From assembly GCF_000967245.1 (NCBI RefSeq), contig NZ_KQ033882.1, positions 4,382-68,247 of the forward strand: 63,866 nt of DNA, in the 5' to 3' direction. The translations under genes were made by a program, and so were the position numbers. The notes under the pieces were generated by a model. The model ran no database searches. It was not told the origin of the DNA and saw nothing but the letters and a program-made list of their open reading frames with translations. Positions 15,637-23,736 of the stretch are shown one piece after another (positions within the stretch are counted from its first letter, which is position 1; the number at the start of each line of letters is the position of its first letter). Source of the DNA: Bombilactobacillus mellis. GTDB taxonomy: Bacteria; Bacillota; Bacilli; Lactobacillales; Lactobacillaceae.

Positions 15637-16473
15637 ATGAATACAAGAAATCCAAAAGATTTTTTAGGATTTATCAAATTTGTTGATGATCAGTATATTC
15701 ATGATTTTTTTAATTTAGGATCTCTTTGGTTATCTAATTATCGTTGCTTTATTGGTAATAAGCATACATCTGAAGAGGATTTAATAAATGATGAATTTGA
15801 AGGTAAACTTTATAAATTACAAACTGATATGCCGGCTTTTTTTACCTGTTTTACTTTGATAGAAAAGAATTCTTTTGATGAACATGGTATTTTAAAAGAT
15901 AATATTTCATCCGCTTTGATTGACAGTGAAAAGTGTATGAACAAAAACAGAAATTTTGTATATATCCCAAAGGAGAACATGAAACTTTTAATAGATAATA
16001 GGCTTAACAATATGAGGGCACTAATTATGCCTGAAAAGATTAATAAGATAAATGAATCTCCTAATTATGTTGATATCTTTACTAAATTCATAAATTATCC
16101 AAAAAATTATAAACATTATATGGAGCGTAAAGAGCAGAAATTATTTACAGAATTTTGTAATAAAAGCAATAACCATAAGGCAATTAAGAAAATAGAAAAA
16201 ATAGAAAAAATAGGATGGGACATGTTTTGTACAAAGCCTGATAGGTTTGAGGTTCAAAATGAACTTAGAATTGGAATAGTTTTTCCTTTTAAAGAAGAAG
16301 ACAGCCAAATTACAAATCAAAATGGTATACCTATTAGTTTCAATACTATTACTTTCGCTACTAAAAAATTTTCTCAATCTAGCTTGAAAAATCTTAATAT
16401 AATAGATTTACAAAATTTGAACAAAGAAAATTTGAACAAAGAAAAAAAGAATGAAGAAGGTTTTAAGAAATAA
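15637..16473 (+). CDS. Hypothetical protein, 278 residues, possible defence-type protein
   Basis: ATG 15637 follows GGGGGAGAG. The N-terminus YIHDFFNLGSLWLSNYRCFI followed by DEFEGKLY resembles, by eye, a family seen near mobile and defence loci whose members begin with a 'small set of residues around LxxGxLYMNxLxYF...GDxxEG' pattern; the later NELRIGIVFPF segment fits the same family. This is a tentative match. The C-terminus (about 240-278) is Lys/Asn/Glu rich. It lies downstream of the 44-bp palindrome and upstream of a small gene, all on the plus strand. Confidence 0.5.
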   Translation: MNTRNPKDFLGFIKFVDDQYIHDFFNLGSLWLSNYRCFIGNKHTSEEDLINDEFEGKLYKLQTDMPAFFTCFTLIEKNSFDEHGILKDNISSALIDSEKCMNKNRNFVYIPKENMKLLIDNRLNNMRALIMPEKINKINESPNYVDIFTKFINYPKNYKHYMERKEQKLFTEFCNKSNNHKAIKKIEKIEKIGWDMFCTKPDRFEVQNELRIGIVFPFKEEDSQITNQNGIPISFNTITFATKKFSQSSLKNLNIIDLQNLNKENLNKEKKNEEGFKK

Positions 16474-16488
16474 AATTTTATTGTTACT

Positions 16489-16737
16489 GTGGCAGTTAAA
16501 CAAGTTAAAATGGAAGACTTGAAGGATAGCGATATAGTAGTTTTCCAAAACTGCCACGGTATCGATATTAGATTGTTCTTTAATGACAAAAAGGCTAAGA
16601 TTATATCTTTTGTTCCTCGTACCACTGACAAAACTAAAGAACGTTATAATTATTTATATAAAGACTCCTGTCATTTTAATATTATTGGCAGGGTTGTTCT
16701 TCATACAACACAGACCAGGAACCCTATAGACGAATAA
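16489..16737 (+). CDS. Small hypothetical protein, 82 residues
   Basis: An open frame from GTG 16489, 15 bases after the 278-residue gene; ATG 16510 is an alternative start and neither has a strong ribosome site. The predicted protein is mixed alpha/beta with the words SDIVVFQNCHGIDIRLFFND and FNIIGRVVLHTTQ and no recognised domain. It is probably cotranscribed with the preceding gene and ends at a terminator-like hairpin (about 16737-16768, GCCCCACTC / GAGTGAGGC). Confidence 0.4.
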   Translation: MAVKQVKMEDLKDSDIVVFQNCHGIDIRLFFNDKKAKIISFVPRTTDKTKERYNYLYKDSCHFNIIGRVVLHTTQTRNPIDE

Positions 16738-16773
16738 AGCCCCACTCATTGAAGAGTGAGGCTATTTTTATGA

Positions 16774-16845
16774 TTAAATATAGTTAATATATTTAATATA
16801 TCTAATATAGCTAATATATTTAGTATAGTGAATATATTTAATATA
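16774..16845. repeat. AT-rich tandem repeats after the RHH gene cluster
   Basis: The unit TATAGTTAATATATTTA recurs about three times with small changes (near 16781, 16814 and 16832). It directly follows the stop of the last RHH gene and may be a binding site for one of the RHH proteins. Confidence 0.5.
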
Positions 16846-17145
16846 TTATTTTTTACTTTTGATTTTAACGTCTCTCTGTTCCAATGTATGAACCTGTAAA
16901 TCAAATTCTTTTTGCTCGTTGACAGTTAAGGTATCATACCAAGCTTGTAATGCTACATCAACAGCTGACCTTTGATTTTCAGAATAACCAATACTTGCCA
17001 TTGCCTGTAATTTATTTCTAGAGTGATTACTAATTTTTAGGTTGGTATCAAAGGTAACTTGATCTTTGTTTTCGGGAAGCTCCGGGTCCACTTTTTCTAA
17101 AGTTACATAGCCATTGATTTTATAGAAATTATTGTTCTCAGTCAT
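16846..17145 (-). CDS. Small RHH ParB-like paralogue 5, 99 residues
   Basis: It shares the layout of the four genes before it: an N-terminal word FYKINGYVTLEKV, then TFDTNLKISNHSRNKLQAMA (strand and first helix of an RHH fold), a second helix ending AWYDTLT and a C-terminal LEQRD with lysines. The start ATG has GAGGG upstream. It is the last gene of the ParA operon and is followed by the AT repeat at 16774. RHH proteins of this size act as centromere-binding partners of ParA; which one does so here is unknown. Confidence 0.6.
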   Translation of the reverse strand: MTENNNFYKINGYVTLEKVDPELPENKDQVTFDTNLKISNHSRNKLQAMASIGYSENQRSAVDVALQAWYDTLTVNEQKEFDLQVHTLEQRDVKIKSKK

Positions 17146-17158
17146 TATTGTACCCTCA

Positions 17159-17452
17159 TTATTTATTACTATTTAATGCATCGCTTCGTTCTAATGTTTC
17201 AATTTGAAATTTAAGCGTCTTTTGTTCATCATCACCTAATTGTTCAATATAAGAATCTTGTATTTTCTTTAACGCCTTTTGTTGCGTTGGCGCATAGCCT
17301 AAAATAACTAAAGCCTTCATAAAGTTTTTTAAATGATTATTCATTCTTAATGTGGTATCAAAGGTGACGTGATCATCATTTTTAAAATCTTTTGGTTCCA
17401 CTTTTTCTAATGATATTTTGCCATTGATTTTATAAGTGCCATCTTTAGTCAT
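17159..17452 (-). CDS. Small RHH ParB-like paralogue 4, 97 residues
   Basis: The start is ATG 17452 with GGAAGAG upstream, which gives the family N-terminus TYKINGKISLEKVEPK; a longer frame to 17488 lacks this support. Residues about 36-60 hold TFDTTLRMNNHLKNFMKALV, the RHH strand and helix, and the end is LKFQIETLERSDA. It overlaps the stop of the preceding gene by 8 bases, so the cluster is translationally coupled. The decayed fragment at 14270-14395 is most like this copy. Confidence 0.6.
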   Translation of the reverse strand: MTKDGTYKINGKISLEKVEPKDFKNDDHVTFDTTLRMNNHLKNFMKALVILGYAPTQQKALKKIQDSYIEQLGDDEQKTLKFQIETLERSDALNSNK

Positions 17453-17750
17453 CTTTATCACTCTTCCAATTTTTAATTGCCTCAACATTATTTCTTATTA
17501 ATTTTTTGTTTTGGGGTGGTAAATGTTGAATGTATTCTTCCACTATATCAGTAACTACTTCATACATTTTTTTATTCTCAATATTTGAAATAGTAGAAAT
17601 AGCAGAATGAGTATCTAGGGGAAGCCTTATCGATTTGGGTAAGTCCTTAGAAGTTAAACGTCTTTGGGAATGATGTAATACTTTTTGATGACCATGATTT
17701 TCATCAATACTTATTTTCCCATTTATTGTAAAATTTTTGGATTTATTCAT
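17445..17750 (-). CDS. Small RHH ParB-like paralogue 3 (most divergent), 101 residues
   Basis: The N-terminal word FTINGKISIDENHGH matches the family, but the RHH block is different: SIRLPLDTHSAISTISN replaces the xxxNHxRN motif. The last helix (YIQHLPPQNKKLIRNNVEAI) is conserved in outline. Residues 20-35 are rich in His, Gln and basic residues. It may bind a different site from the other copies. Confidence 0.55.
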   Translation of the reverse strand: MNKSKNFTINGKISIDENHGHQKVLHHSQRRLTSKDLPKSIRLPLDTHSAISTISNIENKKMYEVVTDIVEEYIQHLPPQNKKLIRNNVEAIKNWKSDKDD

Positions 17751-17772
17751 AATATATTCCCTAATATAAAAA

Positions 17773-18090
17773 TCATTTATTTTTCAGCTTATATCCCAAT
17801 CTGTCTTTCTTTTCTAGCACGTCTAAAAAATCCTGATATATTTTTAATTTTGACGGAGTCATATTATCTAAAAAACTTTCTACTAGAATAGAAACCATTT
17901 CGCTGGCAGTTCTTTTATCCGCAGTAGCCCTTGCTAAGGCAAGAACAGCATTCCTAGTATGATTATCTACTCGCATATTAACGTCGAACGTTGGGACTGA
18001 TTGCTTGGAATTATTGATATTTGTATTTATATGACTTACTTTCTCTAGTTTTATTTCTCCATTGACTTTATACGTATTATTATCGTTCAA
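17773..18090 (-). CDS. Small RHH ParB-like paralogue 2, 105 residues
   Basis: Starts at TTG 18090 with TAGGAGA upstream. The N-terminus TYKVNGEIKLEKVSH and the core TFDVNMRVDNHTRNAVLALA are the family consensus; the C-terminus is FLDVLEKKDRLGYKLKNK. Second in the string behind the ParA-linked copy. Same inferred role as its paralogues. Confidence 0.6.
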   Translation of the reverse strand: MNDNNTYKVNGEIKLEKVSHINTNINNSKQSVPTFDVNMRVDNHTRNAVLALARATADKRTASEMVSILVESFLDNMTPSKLKIYQDFLDVLEKKDRLGYKLKNK

Positions 18091-18137
18091 TATTCATTTC
18101 TCCTAACATATAAATTTTCTAATTATTAGTTAGTAAT

Positions 18138-18473
18138 TTATTTCTTTGAATATTTCATCTGATCTTTTTCTTCTAAAATATCAAACATCTTGTTAAACCG
18201 AGCTCTATCACTTTCAGATAGCTCTTCAATAGTATGGTTAACCGCATTCTTAACAAAATCCTTTTGTGATTTACCCAGTCCCAAGTTCAGCAAAGCAGAA
18301 ATTTGATTCCTGATATGATTATCAACCCTAATATTAATAGGTATCGTAACCGTTTTATTTGCGGTATCATCATCCAATACCTGGGCACGGTCTACCTGAT
18401 TTTTAATTTCTATCTTTGTACCACGTTCTAATTTTTGTTTTGGTTGTTTAGATTCATGATTAAGCATTCCCAT
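18138..18473 (-). CDS. ParA-coupled RHH partition partner, 111 residues
   Basis: Its ATG overlaps the stop codon of the ParA gene (TAATG), as with parA/parB at 6662, so this copy is the likely primary ParA partner. A basic, Gln-rich N-terminal tail (residues 1-45) would be the ParA-stimulating arm; PINIRVDNHIRNQISALLNL (45-64) is the RHH strand and first helix; the C-terminus is FNKMFDILEEKDQMKYSKK. It is the parent type of four further genes downstream. Confidence 0.7.
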   Translation of the reverse strand: MGMLNHESKQPKQKLERGTKIEIKNQVDRAQVLDDDTANKTVTIPINIRVDNHIRNQISALLNLGLGKSQKDFVKNAVNHTIEELSESDRARFNKMFDILEEKDQMKYSKK

Positions 18474-19288
18474 TACTTATCACCCAACCTTTTTAGTATC
18501 TCCTCAGCCACACCCGTAAATGATTGATGTACCTTCTTGTCCCATAAATCATGCGAATTATCTGTAATCCCAGTCATATCCATTCTTTTAATGCGTTCCA
18601 TGAGCATTATTTTATTTTGGAAAACATTTTTTTCACCGAATTTCTTTATGGCCGAATTTAATATTTCTTCATCTACAGCAGCATTTCGTTTTGAAAGTAC
18701 AGGTAATATTCCCATAACGTCAACCTGCGAATCGAATTCATCAATTAAGGTCTTTTGTAAATATTCAATTAATACTTCAGCCCCGGATAGTGACCGTTCT
18801 TGAGTTTGAAGGACTACTATTATTTGATCACAAGCATTAAAAGCAGTGTCATTTGATAAAGAAATAGTTGGAGGCACATCTATAAAAATAAAGTCGTATT
18901 TACTTCTAAGCGGCTTAATATAATTTTTAAAGAAATATACCTTCTCTTTTTCCGTTTTAATATTTTTATCTAAATAACGACTATACATACTAAAATCAAC
19001 AGCATTAGGCACTAAATATAAATTTTTCATTATATGAATCGCAATGTCATTTAAATCCACTTTATTATTAATGGCAGTCATTAAAGCAGTATTAATTGTT
19101 ATTACCTGATCGCCTGTTTGAATACTTTTAGTTTTTAGAAATAAAGAAGTTAAATTAGCTTGCGGATCAAAATCAATGGTTAAAACTTTGTACCCCATTT
19201 TTGCTAAATTATAACTAGTGAGTGCAGTTGTACTGGTTTTACCAACTCCACCTTTAAAATTTAAAAATGATAATATTGTAGCATTCAT
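18473..19288 (-). CDS. parA: Second ParA-family partition ATPase, 271 residues
   Basis: Deviant Walker A NFKGGVGKTS (residues 10-19), A' motif VLTIDFDPQANL and Walker B FIFIDVPPT. No N-terminal HTH, so type Ib. ATG 19288 follows GGGAGGG. It differs clearly from the ParA at 5790-6662, so it is a separate system, not a duplicate. Direct repeats upstream (19332-19465) form a likely operator and centromere, and five RHH genes follow in the same operon. Confidence 0.9.
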   Translation of the reverse strand: MNATILSFLNFKGGVGKTSTTALTSYNLAKMGYKVLTIDFDPQANLTSLFLKTKSIQTGDQVITINTALMTAINNKVDLNDIAIHIMKNLYLVPNAVDFSMYSRYLDKNIKTEKEKVYFFKNYIKPLRSKYDFIFIDVPPTISLSNDTAFNACDQIIVVLQTQERSLSGAEVLIEYLQKTLIDEFDSQVDVMGILPVLSKRNAAVDEEILNSAIKKFGEKNVFQNKIMLMERIKRMDMTGITDNSHDLWDKKVHQSFTGVAEEILKRLGDK

Positions 19289-19331
19289 TAGATACCCTCC
19301 CTAATAATTACATTGTATCATGGCCTACAAC

Positions 19332-19465
19332 AAAGTGTTAAATATATTTACTTTTAACTAACACAAAGTGTTAAATGTTAAATACATTTAACATTATACA
19401 TTATGTAAAGTGTTAAATATATAATGTTAAATACATTATGTGAAATATATAATGTAAAGTGTAAA
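19332..19465. repeat. AAAGTGTTAAAT direct repeats, candidate centromere and operator
   Basis: Copies of AAAGTGTTAAAT lie at about 19332, 19365, 19407 and (as AAAGTGTAAAAT) 19456, with partial and inverted copies between them (ATGTTAAATACATT, TTTAACATTATA). The array starts 40 bases upstream of the second parA gene. The iterated layout is typical of the sites bound by small RHH partners of type Ib partition systems. Confidence 0.7.
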
Positions 19466-19489
19466 ATGTATGAGTTGGCTTGAAATCAA

Positions 19490-20287
19490 TAAATTCATTG
19501 ACTTTAATTTAGGTATAATTATATTATTGATTAAAGAAATAAAAAAAGCCTTGGATTAATATATCCAAGACTTCATATAAAGAAAAAACGCCCTAACGCC
19601 AATTAGGAACGCTCCATAAGCATACAAGTACCAATTCATATGTAGCTTTATTATATAACGTATTCTCTGCGTTGTAAATAGCGTTGATTTCAAAAAATGC
19701 AGGAGACAAGCTGCAAGAGAAAAACTCTAAATCAGCTTTAGGTAAATTGAAACTTATGACAGCTGCTGATTGTGAGATTTAATTAAGTAGACAGGCGGGC
19801 TATCTACCCGCCATTTCAAAAATAAAAATAGATAGGCACTAATCAAGTATTTTTAAATTAGTGCTTTCAAATAACTTTTTTGATCAAAAGTAAAATCCGC
19901 TCCAGCAAAAATTTTATGAATAGTAATTAACTTATAACGCCTTTTGGGGGCGTTTTTTTGTTAGATTTTTTAATTTATAGAGTATTGAAAATTTAAAAAT
20001 TACTTTGACAATTGGCTAAAAAAAATTAATAATCAGGTTAGGGCAATTAAATATAATTTAATTGCAAAAAAAAGTCCTGCTTAAGCAGGACAACCAGTTC
20101 TGAAAATTAAGGCTTAGCCAGCAATTTAATTTTCAAGAAATATATCTCTACTTAAACCAATACTTTTAAAAGTAAAAGGTAAAAGTAAAGGGTAAAAATA
20201 AGGGGTTTATTAGAAATCCAATAAGGGAATTATTGGACATCAAACAAACGATAGAGGTTTTAAGATAATTAAATAAAATATCTACAA
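19490..20287. other. Gene-free region with several terminator-like hairpins
   Basis: No gene that I can support. Hairpins: CTTGGAT / ATCCAAG (19550-19569); GGCGGG / CCCGCC (19794-19812); AACGCC / GGCGTT with a T-run on the plus strand (19936-19961); GTCCTGC / GCAGGAC (20074-20091) with a T-run on the minus strand. The last could end an antisense transcript coming from the repA leader. Short frames such as the one at about 19690-19780 (GDKLQEKNSKSALGKLKLMT) lack a clear start. Confidence 0.5.
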
Positions 20288-20570
20288 TCCATCTAGATTC
20301 AATCTAGGGGACTTGTAAGGTAATTAAATAAAATATCTAGACTCCATCTAGGGTAGGGGCTTTAAGATAATTATATAAAATATCTAGACTCCATCATCTA
20401 GGGGACTTTAAGACAATTATATAAAATCTTTCTACTCCATCTAGGGGCTTTAAGATAATTATATAATTTAAAAGATAATAATATAAAATCTTTCTACTCC
20501 ATCTAGGGGGTTTGTAAGATAATTATATAATCTAAAAAATTAATATAAAATCTCTACACTCCATATATAT
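20288..20570. repeat. Iteron-like repeats upstream of repA
   Basis: Six imperfect units of about 46-62 bp, each with CTAGACTCCATCTAGGGG followed by TTTAAGATAATTATATAAAA. The TCCAT word occurs at 20288, 20343, 20390, 20436, 20498 and 20560. The array ends 78 bases before repA. It is a probable RepA binding region or copy-control leader. In RepA_N plasmids the known origin often lies inside the rep gene, so the role of this array needs caution. Confidence 0.75.
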
Positions 20571-20647
20571 TGTCTCATAAACCCCTTAAAACATCAACAT
20601 TTAACAGCATTTTGTAATAAAAAAATTCGAAAAAAGGGGTATTAAAA

Positions 20648-21682
20648 ATGAGTAACATCAATAACAAAAAATTACGTGGATTCTTTGTTCCTATAACTTT
20701 ATTTGAAAAGGAAAAATATAAAAATCTTAGTTCTGATGCCAAATTATTATACGGAATTTATACCAGACGCCAACAACTTTCACAGATTAATCATGAGCAA
20801 TGGCAAGATAAAAAAGGCAATGTATTTTTTATTTTTACCAATCATGAGGCAGAGCATTATTTAGGATGGAGCAAAGGCAAAGTTGTAAAAACCAAAAAAG
20901 AATTAATTAATTATGATCTTTTAATTACTAAAAAAACTATGAGTGCAGATCACTTGTATCTGCTTATGCCTGAAGCTAGTGAACAAGATTATTATGTGCC
21001 TAAAGATCCTGCGCAACCTTCGAAAACTGATGAAACACCAAAATCCCAGCAACAACAGAAAACACATAAAGAATCTTCAAATAAATACCAGAGTCCAAAA
21101 TTTGTACCTACGAAGAACTCAAATTTAGTCAATAAAGAACCTGATAGCAGTTCTCTCTCTTATACAGATACTAATAAATCAGATACTAATATAGCGGCAA
21201 ATAATTATTCTCTCTCAAAAATTAGTACGGAAGACACCGAACTAGACCAAAAAATTTTTACAGAAACACATATTTCAATAATCAAAGTGTTAGCAGGCGA
21301 GGATGAGAAAAAATACGAAGAACTAAAACAAGTAATACTTTTAGCCAAAAAGAAAGCTCTAAATTTTGGCCATGTTAAAAGCAGTCTCTTTAATTTTTCA
21401 GATAAAGACGTTGAAAGACCTTTCTATCAATGCTTATTAGCTATGCTTAAAAAAGTTAAACAGGGTAAAATACGCAATTTATCAAAATACCTGTATATTA
21501 GTGTCAGAAATCTGTTTGAACAAATTGGCAATCAACGTGCACAAAATTTTTATAATAACACTGGTAAAAGTCTAGTCTGGGATAGCAAGAATTACTTTGG
21601 CCAAGATACTAGCTATATTCCGGAACTTAATAAGAGTCTAGACAATTTATTTGATAATCAGGCGCCCGATTTTGCTGTCTAA
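20648..21682 (+). CDS. repA: RepA_N-family plasmid replication initiator, 344 residues
   Basis: Residues about 8-120 match the RepA_N initiator domain: FFVPITLFEKEKYKNLSSDA, KLLYGIYTRRQQLS, then FIFTNHEAEHYLGWSKGKVV and KKTMSADHLYLL. A low-complexity Ser/Gln/Asn/Lys linker (about 125-195) is followed by a C-terminal domain (about 200-344) that is usually host-specific. AGGGG lies 10 bases before ATG 20648. RepA_N proteins initiate theta replication of large low-copy plasmids of Firmicutes, which fits the presence of several partition loci. Iteron-like repeats precede it. Confidence 0.9.
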   Translation: MSNINNKKLRGFFVPITLFEKEKYKNLSSDAKLLYGIYTRRQQLSQINHEQWQDKKGNVFFIFTNHEAEHYLGWSKGKVVKTKKELINYDLLITKKTMSADHLYLLMPEASEQDYYVPKDPAQPSKTDETPKSQQQQKTHKESSNKYQSPKFVPTKNSNLVNKEPDSSSLSYTDTNKSDTNIAANNYSLSKISTEDTELDQKIFTETHISIIKVLAGEDEKKYEELKQVILLAKKKALNFGHVKSSLFNFSDKDVERPFYQCLLAMLKKVKQGKIRNLSKYLYISVRNLFEQIGNQRAQNFYNNTGKSLVWDSKNYFGQDTSYIPELNKSLDNLFDNQAPDFAV

Positions 21683-21920
21683 ACTTTAGACGCATAGCTT
21701 TAATTTGACCTGAAACCAATAATGTGATTTTAACATGTGAAATTCTATTAAAAAATGATCACCATGGGCGAACTATACTAGAATGATTCAAGATAGATTT
21801 AATCACAAAGTCAATAAAAGTTTGAAATTCTAAAAAGCTGAAAAATGCTAATAGATCAACATTTGTGGTTTCCAAAAAAGTAAAAATTATTAACTTTTTT
21901 AAATAAAGCATTAATTTAAT

Positions 21921-21949
21921 TTGAATTTAGAGTTTTTTGGCGATACAAT
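21921..21949 (+). promoter_or_regulatory. Promoter of structured RNA 1
   Basis: TTGAAT (21921-21926) and TACAAT (21944-21949) at 17-base spacing; transcription would start at about 21955, right at the 13-bp inverted repeat. Confidence 0.5.
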
Positions 21950-21953
21950 CAAA

Positions 21954-22254
21954 TTGTTAGAACATGTTAATAAAAAAAGCAAGGGTCCCAAGAGTACGCC
22001 AATACTCTCGGAATAAAGTTATCAACCACAACTTGATAACAACCTCACTGGACGGTATTACCCGCCACAAATTCGTCAATATAAATTGACAGATAATTTT
22101 ATAATTAAATTTTGTAATCGTAATTACTAATTTGATTTCTAGGGTAATGCTAAAGTCTTATTTCTAAATAAAATCTCAATATTAAAAATATTTAGAAAAG
22201 TGAATGGTCGTTATCAAATCAACGACTGTTCACTTTTTTTTCATGTTCTAACAA
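21954..22254 (+). ncRNA. Candidate structured RNA 1 of about 290 nt between repA and the transfer region
   Basis: Non-coding DNA with a good promoter, strong hairpins and a strong terminator. Stems: AGAGTA / TACTCT (21991-22008), GTTATCAA / TTGATAAC (22018-22040), and the terminator AGTGAATGGTCGTT / AACGACTGTTCACT (22199-22234, 14 bp with two G-U pairs) with eight T. The first bases TTGTTAGAACATG (21954-21966) are exactly complementary to 22242-22254, just after the terminator, so a read-through RNA would close into one large loop. It precedes a 92-residue gene. I cannot assign it to a known RNA family. Confidence 0.5.
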
Positions 22255-22278
22255 ATAAAAAGTTAAGGAGCGGTTTAA

Positions 22279-22557
22279 ATGCAATCAAAGAAGAAAAAAC
22301 GTGTTTATTGTAAACCTACACATCCCATTGATATTGGTCGGGTTATAAAGGAATCCCATTACGTCAAAACCTGGAGCGGTCAAACTTTTTTGAACGTAAG
22401 AAATGGTAAGTTTATCAATGCTCGTGATCGTCAAATGATTAATGCTGCACCGCTTTTTAACAAAATTAAGTCGGCGTACCATACCAATGGCCGAGTTTTT
22501 GCCAAAAGAAGTCGTATGGGAGCACCACTTTTACGAGTAGTTCTGATGCACAAATAA
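22279..22557 (+). CDS. Small basic hypothetical protein, 92 residues
   Basis: ATG 22279 follows AAGGAGCGG. The protein is very basic (QSKKKKRVYCKP, FAKRSRMGAPLLRVVLMHK), with no membrane segment or recognised domain; charge and position suit a nucleic-acid-binding regulator or RNA-binding protein. It lies between two structured RNA candidates and upstream of the transfer operon. It may be read only when transcription passes the terminator at 22199-22240. Confidence 0.6.
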   Translation: MQSKKKKRVYCKPTHPIDIGRVIKESHYVKTWSGQTFLNVRNGKFINARDRQMINAAPLFNKIKSAYHTNGRVFAKRSRMGAPLLRVVLMHK

Positions 22558-22599
22558 AAATTTAAATTGCTGGCTAAGCTAAATATTTTTTGTGTTACA

Positions 22600-22985
22600 A
22601 TTTCAGAACTTTGAACTTTGACAATTTAGCCGAAAGGTAGTTACCGTGTGCTAGGTGGGTAAGAGCATCTAGTTTAGTTCCGTAGTTACAATCAAATTAC
22701 CAGGAAATGTGATTTGATCATGGCCGGGCACATGCAGTCTAGAATAGTAAGCATATATTTTAAAATGCACTCTTACATGTAACTATTAGTTACGAGGTCT
22801 GGAATTTATCCTATGCCTTAATGGGGTTCATCATAGGCTCTAAATGGCCAGCCAGTTGGTAGTTAGCTATAAACTATGATTCATTGGTTGGCAGATAATC
22901 CATAAACTGTTACTAGTCAGATAACAATACTATAAGTTATCAATTTCCTTACTTAGGTTTTACCCAATGATGAGAGGGGTGATTA
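22600..22985 (+). ncRNA. Candidate structured RNA 2, leader of the transfer operon
   Basis: About 380 bases without a gene, richer in G and C than the surroundings. A possible extended -10 box (TGTTACAAT, 22591-22603 region) precedes it. Stems visible: ATCAAAT / ATTTGAT (about 22692-22717), GTAACT / AGTTAC (about 22780-22794), CCTATG / CATAGG (about 22810-22836) and GCCAGCCAGT / ATTGGTTGGC (about 22849-22894). It ends near the first gene of the operon. It could be a long regulatory leader or an independent large RNA such as the ornate RNAs of Lactobacillus plasmids and phages (ROOL, GOLLD); I cannot confirm a family. Confidence 0.5.
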
Positions 22986-22989
22986 CCTA

Positions 22990-23736
22990 TTGAAATTTAA
23001 TTTTAATTATCAGAAATTTAAAAGAAATATCAAGACTTTATTTTCTTATTTACTGCCTTGGATTGGGTTTTCCATAATTTTATTTTTATTTGCTGTAATT
23101 TCAGAAATAATTGAAAAAAATGTTGAAGCCAATCCCTTTTATTTTAAAACAATTGGGGACTATTTGCTAATACTAGAATGGCTTCTTAGTGGAATTATAC
23201 CGATTTTATTTGTTTTTTTGGCAAAAAAAGAACCATATCAGACTATCAGTAAAATGGGTTTAATTGCAGCTTTTACATTTATTTCCACTTTAGTACCTTT
23301 ACCACTAATGTGGAAATACTTTGGCAATTATATCACCCAACAGGATGTTAACAAAGTGATTTCAAACACTATTTTAACTTATATAGTCTTTATAGTAGCT
23401 TTGATAGTTGGCTATTTCGTTACTTTGACTGTAAGCCGAAAAATTATCAAAAAAAATAATTGGTGGATGTTCATATTTGCAATGCCATACATCATATTTT
23501 ACTGGATAATTGCATCAAAATATAGTCAATTTCATAACTTTGTTTCATCTAGTCATTATAAGAGTAGCAAGGTTGCTTTAATGGTCAATAGTTCCAAGAA
23601 TCCTAATATCATGCTTATGAATGAGTTTTGGTATGAAATTATAACACTTATTGTTATAGTATTAGTCATTGAATTGGGGGTAATAGTATTTGCCTTTCTT
23701 CAAGAGAAAATCAGCGAAAAAAAAGAAAGGTGTTAA
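22990..23736 (+). CDS. Polytopic membrane protein, first gene of the transfer operon, 248 residues
   Basis: About six membrane helices (residues 17-39, 60-80, 89-108, 128-150, 158-176, 215-240) and a basic C-terminus. Starts on TTG 22990 after GAGGGG; TTG starts recur in this operon. I do not recognise the family. As the first gene before the large secretion cluster, it is probably a membrane component of the transfer machine. The next gene starts 47 bases before its stop. Confidence 0.6.
   Translation: MKFNFNYQKFKRNIKTLFSYLLPWIGFSIILFLFAVISEIIEKNVEANPFYFKTIGDYLLILEWLLSGIIPILFVFLAKKEPYQTISKMGLIAAFTFISTLVPLPLMWKYFGNYITQQDVNKVISNTILTYIVFIVALIVGYFVTLTVSRKIIKKNNWWMFIFAMPYIIFYWIIASKYSQFHNFVSSSHYKSSKVALMVNSSKNPNIMLMNEFWYEIITLIVIVLVIELGVIVFAFLQEKISEKKERC

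Noticed and set aside
22600-22985. T-box leader or group II intron
   Set aside because: No TGGNACCGCG antiterminator bulge and no domain V-like hairpin were found.
23690-23736. Frameshift between the first two transfer genes
   Set aside because: The overlap has its own ribosome site and a TTG start, and the two products have separate complete topologies.
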